A DNA stretch of 64,000 nt from Candidatus Altimarinota bacterium (lineage in GTDB: Bacteria > Patescibacteriota > Gracilibacteria > UBA4473). The stretch is from the NCBI GenBank assembly GCA_021734395.1, contig JAIPJB010000002.1, positions 124,001-188,000 of the forward strand, in the 5' to 3' direction. The notes under the pieces were generated by a model. That model was not told where the DNA came from. It made no database searches and worked only from the letters and a program-made list of their open reading frames with translations. The position numbers and the translations under genes were made by a program. Below are positions 34,899-43,402 of the stretch, one piece after another. Positions within the stretch are counted from its first letter, which is position 1. The number at the start of each line of letters is the position of its first letter.

Positions 34899-35771
34899 TT
34901 GCCAAAAAATTCAAATCACACAGAAGAAGATGGGGAATATGAATTTCAATATCAAAAATCAATGCTCTCCATTGTTTTGAGATTAGCTGACTTCTCTTTT
35001 GAAGAGTCAGAACAAATTGAGAAAACAGTCGATTTCTTGGAGCAGAAAGAAAGAGAAAATGGAAATGGAAAACTCCCTATACGAAAAACAGCAAAGAATT
35101 TTGTATCTCAACGAAGCGAACCTCGTATAAATCACTCTTTGGGCGTATGTATTTTTGTGTTGGGGATTCTAGATAAGGCACTCAAAACAAATCTTCCTCC
35201 AGAAAAGAAAGATTCCTATTTAATGCTGAAAAAAAAACAATTTATTATTGCCGTCAGCTCCTTGCTCCATGATGTCATTGAAGATTCGCCGAAACAACGC
35301 GAAGAAATACAAGAAGAAGTGCATTCTTTTCTCAGACAAAATATTCATCTCTCAGGGGAAGAAATGACAATTGTTTTGTCTGTTTTAGATCTCCTCAGCA
35401 AGGATCGAGAAAAAACACCCCAGGGAAATCTCAAGAGTATCCAAGAGGCAAAAAAAGAAGAGAATCCACAAAAACGAGAAGCCGCTCTTTTAGCAAATTT
35501 TATAAAATCTAATGGAGACATCCCTCATAACATGCTCTCTCCTCTGCACAGTGACAGTCAAAAGAAAAAATATCGTCTCCGAGACGAAGGGGGCGATGGA
35601 TACACGGAGTATTTCATGGAAGAAACCGATGCTGAAAAACTTTTTCCTGGATGGTTTTTCGAACAAGTCGAAAAAGAAAACCCCTCTGTCTCTGAAGACA
35701 TGCAGAAAATAATACAAGAGACCAAAAACAAGGTAGAAAAAATCATTCGCCCACCAGCAAAATTTGACTAG
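34899..35771 (+). CDS. HD-domain protein resembling (p)ppGpp hydrolases
   Basis: 290 residues from a TTG at 34899. The HD core is RINHSLGVCIFVLGIL, SSLLHDVIEDSPKQREEI and KSNGDIPHNML, paralleling the H, HD and final D-xx-xN blocks of RelA/SpoT hydrolase domains (HDVIED is their hallmark). No synthetase, TGS or ACT part. The frame is open and protein-like back to 34794 with no ATG, GTG or TTG before 34899, so the start is uncertain and the true N-terminus may use a rare codon or be damaged. A TTGACA box is at 34768. Cytoplasmic. Confidence 0.65.
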   Translation: MPKNSNHTEEDGEYEFQYQKSMLSIVLRLADFSFEESEQIEKTVDFLEQKERENGNGKLPIRKTAKNFVSQRSEPRINHSLGVCIFVLGILDKALKTNLPPEKKDSYLMLKKKQFIIAVSSLLHDVIEDSPKQREEIQEEVHSFLRQNIHLSGEEMTIVLSVLDLLSKDREKTPQGNLKSIQEAKKEENPQKREAALLANFIKSNGDIPHNMLSPLHSDSQKKKYRLRDEGGDGYTEYFMEETDAEKLFPGWFFEQVEKENPSVSEDMQKIIQETKNKVEKIIRPPAKFD

Positions 35772-35877
35772 AACTCAATGTCATTCTAAAAGTATTTTTG
35801 TATCCAAGGCGGATACTGAATTCTCAATTCTCGCCTTGGATTGGGTGAGAAGTTCTTTGAAAATAAAAGGAGTAAAT

Positions 35878-36261
35878 ATGCCTACAAATGAAATACTTAC
35901 AGGGACTGTGGGGATAATATCAGTCTTGAATCTTTTTTATTATTTTCGACAGGAATTTGATTTCCGTCGAGAAACAATTGGAAGTTCGATAATGAGTTTT
36001 TTTCTGTTCGGATTTCCAGCGGTAATGATCGATATAAACATGATCCTTCTTTCTGAGGTTAAAGGTCCTCTCGCGGGTGTAGTAATGGCTATCACTCTCA
36101 TTTTTCTTATTTTGGGGATTCCTTTTTATTCGTCCAGGATAAAAAATCTTCAACAATCCTGGAGAGAAACCGGAAAAAGTGAAAAAATATTTGTTTTTTC
36201 CGGCGTTTTTGTTTGCACTATTCTTTTCCTGCAAACCTTCCAATGGATTCTTCTTCTGTGA
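35878..36261 (+). CDS. Four-helix membrane protein
   Basis: 127 residues from ATG 35878, which follows a clear AAGGAG Shine-Dalgarno 7 bases upstream; the open frame back to 35764 has no such signal. Four hydrophobic segments with a YFRQEFDFRRE cytoplasmic loop after the first. Family not recognised. Followed 18 bases later by a strong terminator. The 106 bases before it hold nothing I recognise. Confidence 0.65.
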   Translation: MPTNEILTGTVGIISVLNLFYYFRQEFDFRRETIGSSIMSFFLFGFPAVMIDINMILLSEVKGPLAGVVMAITLIFLILGIPFYSSRIKNLQQSWRETGKSEKIFVFSGVFVCTILFLQTFQWILLL

Positions 36262-36279
36262 TATGAACTTTTCACTATA

Positions 36280-36308
36280 AGTCCCGCCCGACAGCGGGAC
36301 TTTTTTTA
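36280..36308 (+). terminator. Intrinsic terminator
   Basis: 8-bp GC-rich stem AGTCCCGC/GCGGGACT (36280-36287 with 36294-36301), 6-base loop, then a run of T. It ends the membrane-protein gene and touches the murC stop on the other strand. Confidence 0.92.
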
Positions 36309-37556
36309 TTGAGCCAAAAAAGTACGAGCAAATTCACTGATTTTCCCCGCCCCCATAAAAAGACAGACGTCTCCTTTCTGCAAAGACGATAGAAAAGAAT
36401 TTGCATCTGAAAAACCTTGTACAACCTCTGCTTCGGGAATCGCAGCGGCGAGTTTTTCAGCTGAAACTGCATTTTTGTCATCTTCCGAGTCGCGCGCTTC
36501 ATAAATCGGAAAAATGCCTATCTGATCAGCCTGCCGAAGAGTTTTTACAAACCCAGAAAAAAATTCTCTGGTTCGAGAAAACTGGTGTGGCTCATAGATT
36601 AGTCCGATTCGCGAATGAGGAAATTTTTCTCGGAAGGAACTCAGTACCGCTTGGATTTCCGTCGGATGATGACCGTAGTCATCATAAACTCTTATTCCAT
36701 TCCATTCCCCAATAAATTCCTGTCTACGGCCAGCTCCTGAGAAGTTTTGCAAACCTATTGCAAAACTTTTTTTATCCAGATCTAAATTTTCTGCAACAGA
36801 CAGGGCCAGTCTTGCATTTCGCTGATTGTGTTTCCCGAAAACTGTCAGATTCAAATGAGAATCTTCCGAAACGGCATGTTTGGATCCAGTATAATTCTGG
36901 AGAACTCTTTTGGCACCCACGTCATCCTCATGAAAAAGAACTGTTCCCGCTGAACTACAAAACTTTTCGAATGCTTGAAAATAACTTTCCTCTGTCGGAT
37001 AGCTATCAGGATGATCCCACTCCACTTCAGTAAGGACAACTATATCAGGATACAAAAAACGAAAATTTTGACGGTATTCACACGCCTCTAAAACCAACCA
37101 ATCATTCGTGCCAGCATGATAATTGGAGCCATTGAATTCTCGCAGAGTAGAACCGATAAAAATTGTTGGATCGAAATCCACACTGTCAAATCCAGCAGCT
37201 AACATTCCCGTAATGGTAGTTTTCCCATGAGAACCGGCCACCGCGATAGTTTTATAACTTCGCGAAATATCCCCTAAAAATTCAAAATAAGATTTTTCTG
37301 GAATTCCTTTTTCTCGAGCTGCTTTTCTCTCAGGATTCTGAAAAGAAATCGCTTCCGAGTAAACCAAAAGATCCAGATCTAATGGAATGTTTTCTGCTTG
37401 CTGTTCCAGAAAGAGGAGCATTTTTCTTTTTCGTAATATCGGAAAAATCTCACTTTCAGATATATCTGACCCCGAAACTTCATCTCCTCTGTCCTGACAA
37501 AATTGGGCCACTCCTGAAATACCAATGCCCCCGATCCCTACAAAATGAATTTTCAT
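36306..37556 (-). CDS. murC: UDP-N-acetylmuramate--L-alanine ligase
   Basis: 416 residues. Adds the first amino acid of the peptidoglycan stem peptide. N-terminal IHFVGIGGIGISGVA, ATP loop AGSHGKTTITGM, central EACEYRQNF and WDHPDSYPTE, C-terminal YDDYGHHPTEI and EPHQFSRTR, all MurC-specific rather than Mpl-specific in pattern. Final gene of the minus-strand envelope operon; it starts 8 bases after the glycosyltransferase stop. Shows that the organism makes a peptidoglycan wall. Confidence 0.93.
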   Translation of the reverse strand: MKIHFVGIGGIGISGVAQFCQDRGDEVSGSDISESEIFPILRKRKMLLFLEQQAENIPLDLDLLVYSEAISFQNPERKAAREKGIPEKSYFEFLGDISRSYKTIAVAGSHGKTTITGMLAAGFDSVDFDPTIFIGSTLREFNGSNYHAGTNDWLVLEACEYRQNFRFLYPDIVVLTEVEWDHPDSYPTEESYFQAFEKFCSSAGTVLFHEDDVGAKRVLQNYTGSKHAVSEDSHLNLTVFGKHNQRNARLALSVAENLDLDKKSFAIGLQNFSGAGRRQEFIGEWNGIRVYDDYGHHPTEIQAVLSSFREKFPHSRIGLIYEPHQFSRTREFFSGFVKTLRQADQIGIFPIYEARDSEDDKNAVSAEKLAAAIPEAEVVQGFSDANSFLSSLQKGDVCLFMGAGKISEFARTFLAQ

Positions 37557-37564
37557 CGCACAAT

Positions 37565-39742
37565 TTAGTTTCTCGGAATTTCAAACAAAATCAACCGATC
37601 TCCCCAGAAAAGAGGCCGAAGGAATTGATCAGCAAATATTTGAAAATTGGAAAATTTCTGGTGAAGAGTCCCTGATTCTTCTCTTTCTATAGAAGCTGTT
37701 GCTCTATCGACCAAAATATACTGAAAATTTTGATCTTGAAGTTGTTTTTTTAGAGATGAAAAATCATTGTCCTCCTCCGCCAGCATCGCAAATCTATCAA
37801 GCTGTGGATCATCAAAAATCCTTCTGTCTGCATTCTGAATCCAGAAATTGGTCATTGTTCCGATGCGATATATTTTTGCTTTCGGATCCTGGTGCAGCAA
37901 ACGAGCAACCTCTTTTTCTTCTCGAAAAAATTCATCGGATAAACGATTTGCATTCTCCTGATTTGGAAAAGCAGCCCAAGAAAGCGAAGCCATCAAAGGA
38001 GCGCGAAAAGTATGCTCCAAACGAGAAAAAAGCCCAAGACCCAAAGAAATCATAAATAAGAAAATGAGTGTTCTTTTCCAAGAAACATCACGCGTTAAGA
38101 TCCTGCCAGCCAGGAAAAGAAGCAAGATCATCCACGGCCAACCATACCACGCAATAACATGCCCCCACCACACCCAACAGAGAAAAAAGCATCCCCCAAG
38201 AATCACCAACCAAAAATCATCTGAATCTTTCTTTTTCCAGAAATACAGCAAGAATCCAAACACCACTGGCAAAAGAACAAACCACCAGAATCCATTATCC
38301 ACATACTGTCGATAATGGGGCGGAACATTCTGATCGGTAAAAGCAGACCATAAACGAACAAGTGGATTTGCTGAATAACCGCTATATCGAGTGACTTCCT
38401 CCTGAAAGCCCGTCGAAGAAAATTCTGTGTGTTCTGTTTTTAGTTGAGGAGAATAATCTGGTCCTCGGAAAAAAATTTCTTTCTGGGCAGAAATATTTTG
38501 TGGGATATCTGATGTACGCATGAAATTCATTCCTCCCCAGAGAAGAAGAGGGAGAAATAAAAGACCTATAATACGCAGAAGAAGTCTATATTTTTTAAAA
38601 GATACATCACGAATAAAAAGAAATAAAAAGAAAGGAAAAAACCAAAGCGAAGTAAGCTTTAAAAGACTACTTATTCCCAAAAGCAATGCTGCCCAATCCC
38701 AACGTTTTTCGCGAAAAAAGGAAAAACTTCCGAACAAAAAAATCAAAAATACAATGTCCATTTTGGGGTCTCGGGAGAGCTGAAACTGCACTGCTGGCAA
38801 GAGAAAAAATGTTGTTGCCAAGAGTCCGTTTACCTCTTGGGGTATCTGTAGTTTTTTTCCTGCTCCCAGCATTAATCCCCAAAGAATTCCTCCGGTCAAG
38901 ACCAGAAAAAAAGGAACTGCCGAGAGTCCCAAAATTTGAGTCGGAAAAGCCAAAACTATTTCCGTGAAGGGAGGAAAAATCCCCGATCTCAAAACCCCAT
39001 TTTCAGCCAGTTCTCGAATAGTCACAAAATAATGATTCAGAGAATCCCACCCCACAGAAAAAGGAAAAAATGTCTGAAAAATATTCAATGATGTTATAGT
39101 CAAAACAATAGATAGAAAAACTTTTTCACTCCGAGAAAAAGCACAGGAGGTCTGGCAGAATTGAGAAAATTTTTTCTGAAAAAAAGACCAGTCCCAGAGG
39201 AGAAAGAAAAGCAAAGCTGGGCCCCAAAGAAGAGGGTGGAATAATCCAAATTCAGCCAGAAAAAAGCCTATAAATCCAAGAGAAGCAAACCCCACCACTC
39301 CTTCCTGAAAAAGAGATGATTTTTCATTTTTTAAGACTTTCGATCCTATGCCTATCAACAGAAATAAAAAAATAAATATTGCCAAAAGGAAAAGTCCATA
39401 TGTTCCTGCAAAACGGAAAAAGTATTCAAACAGTGAAATGTCGGTAAGGATGTCTGCCCACCATCCCAAAAAAAGAGCTCCAAATGTCAGCTCTCCCCAA
39501 AAAAAGAAAAAAATCTTGATGGGAGAAAATCGAGAAAGAAAAAAGGAAAAACTTCCTGCCCCCAAAAGCAGGAAAAGAACCATCCAGAGGGTAGAAAAAA
39601 TATTCTCTTCAAGACCTTGCAAAACAATAAAATCCCATTGATATAAAGGATGGAAATGAAGAAATAAAAAGAAAACAATCACAACAAGAATCCCCCACAG
39701 TACCGGAAGAATTTTGGAGAAAGGGACGCAGGGTATATTCAT
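37565..39742 (-). CDS. Large multi-pass membrane glycosyltransferase-like protein (GT-C type)
   Basis: 725 residues from ATG 39742, whose first base is the last base of the vanW stop (TAATG). Ten or more membrane helices, then a soluble C-terminal domain of about 130 residues. The VGWDSLNHYFVTIRELAENG loop after a helix carries acidic residues as in GT-C lipid-sugar-dependent transferases, and the SRDPKMDIVFLIFLFGSF helix fits that group. Probably moves a sugar from a polyprenyl-phosphate donor to an external acceptor. The exact family is uncertain. It sits between vanW and murC. Confidence 0.7.
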   Translation of the reverse strand: MNIPCVPFSKILPVLWGILVVIVFFLFLHFHPLYQWDFIVLQGLEENIFSTLWMVLFLLLGAGSFSFFLSRFSPIKIFFFFWGELTFGALFLGWWADILTDISLFEYFFRFAGTYGLFLLAIFIFLFLLIGIGSKVLKNEKSSLFQEGVVGFASLGFIGFFLAEFGLFHPLLWGPALLFFLLWDWSFFQKKFSQFCQTSCAFSRSEKVFLSIVLTITSLNIFQTFFPFSVGWDSLNHYFVTIRELAENGVLRSGIFPPFTEIVLAFPTQILGLSAVPFFLVLTGGILWGLMLGAGKKLQIPQEVNGLLATTFFLLPAVQFQLSRDPKMDIVFLIFLFGSFSFFREKRWDWAALLLGISSLLKLTSLWFFPFFLFLFIRDVSFKKYRLLLRIIGLLFLPLLLWGGMNFMRTSDIPQNISAQKEIFFRGPDYSPQLKTEHTEFSSTGFQEEVTRYSGYSANPLVRLWSAFTDQNVPPHYRQYVDNGFWWFVLLPVVFGFLLYFWKKKDSDDFWLVILGGCFFLCWVWWGHVIAWYGWPWMILLLFLAGRILTRDVSWKRTLIFLFMISLGLGLFSRLEHTFRAPLMASLSWAAFPNQENANRLSDEFFREEKEVARLLHQDPKAKIYRIGTMTNFWIQNADRRIFDDPQLDRFAMLAEEDNDFSSLKKQLQDQNFQYILVDRATASIEREESGTLHQKFSNFQIFADQFLRPLFWGDRLILFEIPRN

Positions 39743-40980
39743 TATTCTTGATCCCTGAGTGAAACCCGAGTTCCGATCCGATGACGAGCAGGCCATGGTC
39801 GATAATCGGAAATAAATGTTTCACTGTGTGTTTCTTCCCCGGTAGTAATTTTCCGAACCCATTCCGCTCGAAAGCCATCGTGAGCATGAGAAATTTCTTC
39901 TTTTTCTCCTATCGGTAAATCTTCTGATTCATACACAATTGCTTCGGGTGCTTCTTGGTAATTGGAAATAAAAGGTCCTTCAAGTGTTATTTTCCGCTCA
40001 TCATCAGTTCCATAAAAAACAAAAAACAAATTATCACCTTCCGTAAAAGTCTGAATAAGGATATCCCCAGGAGTATCATTTCTAAATCGCAGATCCAAAG
40101 CTCCCAAGTAAATAGCCGCATCTAATCCAAAAGGTTTATAATAGGGAACAGCATATGAATGATTTCTTCGCTGAGTAATAGGGAAACCACCGGAAAAAGC
40201 AGCCCGAAAAGCAGTTGTGGAAACCTGACACAGCCCCCCTCCTAATTCTTTCTCGGTTTTGTCACCTTTAATAACGAGCTCTCGCACAAATCCATTTTCT
40301 TCATCAACCGATCCCAAAACCTGATTAAAAGAAAATCTCCGATCTTGAGGGACGATAACTCCATTAAATCTTTGTGCTCCGGCATGTATATTCTGTCGAC
40401 GAGCCTCGGAAGACCCAGAAAAATTTGATTCTCCCACAGCGATAATTTCTCGAATACCGCGTTTTTGAAGATCTGGATGGACGACAACATCCGAGAATAT
40501 TTTTTTGGCCGGTACTCGAACATACTGATCTCCTTCTCGAATAGCTCGATTAATGAGATGAACTAATTTTTCTTGATGAATTTCAAATCCGTCATGTGGT
40601 TGTCCTTCAAAAACGATATTTCCTTCCTCATCAAAACGAATTTCTACTGTTTTTCGGGTATCTTTATCTCGAATAATAGATGCTCCTCGAAAAAATTCTT
40701 CGAGTTTTTCGGGAGAAATTTCTGTTCGGAACTCTGTTTTTACTTCTAGCATTTTGTTTTCCGAAGCTAACTCACCCCGTAAATCTAAAGGAAAAACATT
40801 TTTTCCAATCTTTAAAAAATGATGTGGTGTCTGCTGAAGCAATTCTGGTTGAGCAACGAAATTGAGTGTCAGGGATCGATCTTCAAAAAGAAGATTGATT
40901 TCTTCGGGGACATTCTCAGAAAATCCCGCAAAAACTGTGGGAGAAAGAAAGAACGCGGCCATACAAATCCATTTCCGCAT
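39742..40980 (-). CDS. VanW family secreted protein
   Basis: 412 residues with a signal peptide (MRKWICMAAFFLSPTVFAG). Central domain about 60-190 is a YoaR-like/PG-binding type region, followed by the VanW core: FSFNQVLGSVDEENGFV, GGGLCQVSTTAFRAAF, RRNHSYAVPYYKPFGLDAAIY, DLRFRNDTPGDILIQT. The end, about 360-405, resembles a G5-type tail. VanW proteins occur beside cell-wall genes; their function is not known. Fourth gene of the envelope operon; overlaps the next gene by one base. Confidence 0.92.
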   Translation of the reverse strand: MRKWICMAAFFLSPTVFAGFSENVPEEINLLFEDRSLTLNFVAQPELLQQTPHHFLKIGKNVFPLDLRGELASENKMLEVKTEFRTEISPEKLEEFFRGASIIRDKDTRKTVEIRFDEEGNIVFEGQPHDGFEIHQEKLVHLINRAIREGDQYVRVPAKKIFSDVVVHPDLQKRGIREIIAVGESNFSGSSEARRQNIHAGAQRFNGVIVPQDRRFSFNQVLGSVDEENGFVRELVIKGDKTEKELGGGLCQVSTTAFRAAFSGGFPITQRRNHSYAVPYYKPFGLDAAIYLGALDLRFRNDTPGDILIQTFTEGDNLFFVFYGTDDERKITLEGPFISNYQEAPEAIVYESEDLPIGEKEEISHAHDGFRAEWVRKITTGEETHSETFISDYRPWPARHRIGTRVSLRDQE

Positions 40981-41015
40981 CGCTTTTAATCTACAAAAAG
41001 AAACGAAACAATCAA

Positions 41016-42413
41016 CTATTTTTCTGTTTCCTCAGAGGCCTCCTCTTCAGATTGAATCTCCTTCTCTTCATTATCATTATTCGAGTCCGTAATTTCTTCT
41101 TCTTCTGAAGGAGACACTTCTTCTGATTCTTTTTGAAGAAGTGTCTGCATTTCTTCTGTTCCAATAATTTCGAGTGCTTTTTCCAAAGCTGGATCTGTCT
41201 CTTCTTCGGTTGCTTCCACTGTTATTGTAGGTTCAATACCTTTCTCGTGAATCGAATGTCCTTCGGGAGTGAGCCATTCAGCAATCGTTACTTTGAGACT
41301 CGAACCATCAGAGAGAGGAACCACATTTTGAACTGATCCTTTCCCAAATGTTTTTTCTCCAATCACTAATCCCCTCCGATGATCTTGCATGGCTCCAGCA
41401 AAAATTTCAGAAGCGGATGCCGATCCGCGATTTACTAAAACAACCAGAGGCGTCTCAAGAAATGCTCCATCCCGTCCGCTCATGATTTCTCCACTATTCC
41501 CAAATTTTCTGCCATTCGTTTTGACAATGATTTTCTGATCCAAAAACTCAGAAGCCGTTTGCACGCAAGCATCGAGTAATCCTCCTCCATTATTACGAAG
41601 ATCAATAATAATGCCTTCCGGTTGCTGTAATAAAATTTCTGATACAGCATCCTGAAATTCTTTCACCAATTCGGTGCCAAACTGAGAAATAGTGACTATA
41701 GCAACTCCATCTCTCATTTCCCATTCTACACTATTGAGAACGATGTTATCGCGAACAATGGTGATTTCCAAAGGATTTTTTTCGGTTTCCCGAAGAATTG
41801 TTAAAACTACCTTTTCTCCTTTTGGTCCTCGAATTCGAGTTACTGCTTCTTCAATAGAAATTCCATGTGTGGACTCCCCATCTATTTTAAAAATAACATC
41901 TCCGGGCTTGAGCCCTGCCAATTCCGCCGGAGATCCTTTGAGTGGAGCAATGATCGTCAATTGTCCATTTTGAATTCCTATTTCAGCTCCTATTCCTTCA
42001 AATTCTCCAGAAATAGACTCTTCAAATTTTTTCGTTTCTTCTGGAGTCATAAAAACCGTATACGGATCATCCAACGACTGAGTTAGCCCTTTTGCGGCTC
42101 CATATACCTGATCTTGGATAGCAAATTCTTCTTTGTGCAAAAAGTTTGCCTCCAGTACATTCCATGTTTCCCAAAAAATTGAAAGGTCAATATCTTTGGG
42201 TTTATCATTGCGACGAATGATTTGGATTGTTGGCTTATTATGGTCTATCAAACCCTTTTCAATCTCAGACGGAGTTTGAACTGTCACCTCCACTGCTTTT
42301 GGAGTATGGCTTTCTTCTGTGTTTTTCTGACTCAGACTCCACCCTAATAAAAATCCCAAAATAGGCAGAACCAAAAACAGTACAAATCGTATATTTCGTT
42401 CGTAATGAGGCAT
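41016..42413 (-). CDS. C-terminal processing serine protease (S41, CtpA)
   Basis: 465 residues from ATG 42413. One N-terminal membrane helix (VLFLVLPILGFLLGW), a PDZ domain (FEGIGAEIGIQNGQLTIIAP to about GPKGEKVVLTILRE), and the S41 core with catalytic serine in NRGSASASEIFAGAM and lysine in GEKTFGKGSVQ. A glutamate/aspartate-rich C-terminal tail of about 60 residues follows. Acts outside the membrane on protein C-termini. Third gene of the envelope operon; 35 bases before vanW. Confidence 0.96.
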   Translation of the reverse strand: MPHYERNIRFVLFLVLPILGFLLGWSLSQKNTEESHTPKAVEVTVQTPSEIEKGLIDHNKPTIQIIRRNDKPKDIDLSIFWETWNVLEANFLHKEEFAIQDQVYGAAKGLTQSLDDPYTVFMTPEETKKFEESISGEFEGIGAEIGIQNGQLTIIAPLKGSPAELAGLKPGDVIFKIDGESTHGISIEEAVTRIRGPKGEKVVLTILRETEKNPLEITIVRDNIVLNSVEWEMRDGVAIVTISQFGTELVKEFQDAVSEILLQQPEGIIIDLRNNGGGLLDACVQTASEFLDQKIIVKTNGRKFGNSGEIMSGRDGAFLETPLVVLVNRGSASASEIFAGAMQDHRRGLVIGEKTFGKGSVQNVVPLSDGSSLKVTIAEWLTPEGHSIHEKGIEPTITVEATEEETDPALEKALEIIGTEEMQTLLQKESEEVSPSEEEEITDSNNDNEEKEIQSEEEASEETEK

Positions 42414-42484
42414 GTTTGTTTTTGTAAAAATCAAAAACTCTGCCAGAGTCTAAAGAGTTTTTTAGAATTTGCAATACTTGTATT

Positions 42485-43399
42485 TTAGCCCTTCGTAAAG
42501 GGCAATAAGTCAAAAAAATAATCCCTATATTCCTCGAAAGAACGATCATATTGTGACTGCAAGTCCGAATATCTTTTTTGAAAAAATATATCTTTCTCTA
42601 GTTCACGCACTATTCGAAGTACATTTCCCGAACGCTGAGAACGAAGAAAATTCACTACTTTTTGATGGTATTCGGGAGAAAAAAGGGTTGCGCTTGTTCG
42701 AAGAATATTATAATCGACTTCATTCCAAGAAATAGGAAATGTCCGTTTTCGAGCCCAAGAATGAGCGACCCCCACCGTCGGATCAAGGAGTAAATCATAG
42801 CCCAGTCTCCAGAGGCGCAAAGAATATTCGAAATCTTCTCGTCCCCATTTGCGAAGTCCTTCATCAAATCCTCCTGTTTGATCAAAAATTTCTTTTCGGA
42901 TCCCAAAACATGCGCCAGAAAGAGCCGGAACCTTTTGAGAAATATTTTTCTTTTCTGGAATAATCCAAGTCGGTTCTAACGCTAAGTCTTTAATCGTGTA
43001 TATAAAACCGACTTTTTCCGGATCTTCAAGGTGAGCAATAGCTAAACTCGCTCCACCAACTGATGGATCCCGAAGAAGCATGGCCAAATGTTTGAGCCAA
43101 CTTGAATCTATCACTTTCATATGCGCGTCCAGAAAAACGAGAAGATCCCCTCTTGCTTTTTCTCCTCCCGCGTTACGGGCTTGGGCTGCGCCCATAGGAC
43201 GAGATAATTCCAGAAGCTTTGTATTAGGAACTTTTTTTTGTTTTAAAAAATCAGTGGAACTATCCGTACTTCCATCCGATACCACGATAATCTCGAAATC
43301 CGAATAATCGGTTTCTTCCAGAACACTGCGAACAGTTTTCTCCAGCCACTCTCCTTCATTGTGGGAAGGGAGAATAACCGAAAATGAAGGATGATTCAT
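42485..43399 (-). CDS. GT-A glycosyltransferase resembling polypeptide GalNAc-transferases (GT27-like)
   Basis: 304 residues, no signal peptide. N-terminal FSVILPSHNEGEWLEKTVRSVL; metal motif D-x-H at 91-93 (FLDAHMKV); SGACFGIRKEIFDQTGGFDEGL; WGREDFEYSLRLWRLG at 185-200; and VAHSWARKRTFP. These three positions mirror the DxH, WGGEN and HVFRK motifs of polypeptide N-acetylgalactosaminyltransferases, a mostly eukaryotic family. It starts 3 bases after the giant-protein gene. It may glycosylate a protein or a lipid carrier. Confidence 0.85.
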   Translation of the reverse strand: MNHPSFSVILPSHNEGEWLEKTVRSVLEETDYSDFEIIVVSDGSTDSSTDFLKQKKVPNTKLLELSRPMGAAQARNAGGEKARGDLLVFLDAHMKVIDSSWLKHLAMLLRDPSVGGASLAIAHLEDPEKVGFIYTIKDLALEPTWIIPEKKNISQKVPALSGACFGIRKEIFDQTGGFDEGLRKWGREDFEYSLRLWRLGYDLLLDPTVGVAHSWARKRTFPISWNEVDYNILRTSATLFSPEYHQKVVNFLRSQRSGNVLRIVRELEKDIFFQKRYSDLQSQYDRSFEEYRDYFFDLLPFTKG

Positions 43400-43402
43400 G
43401 GA

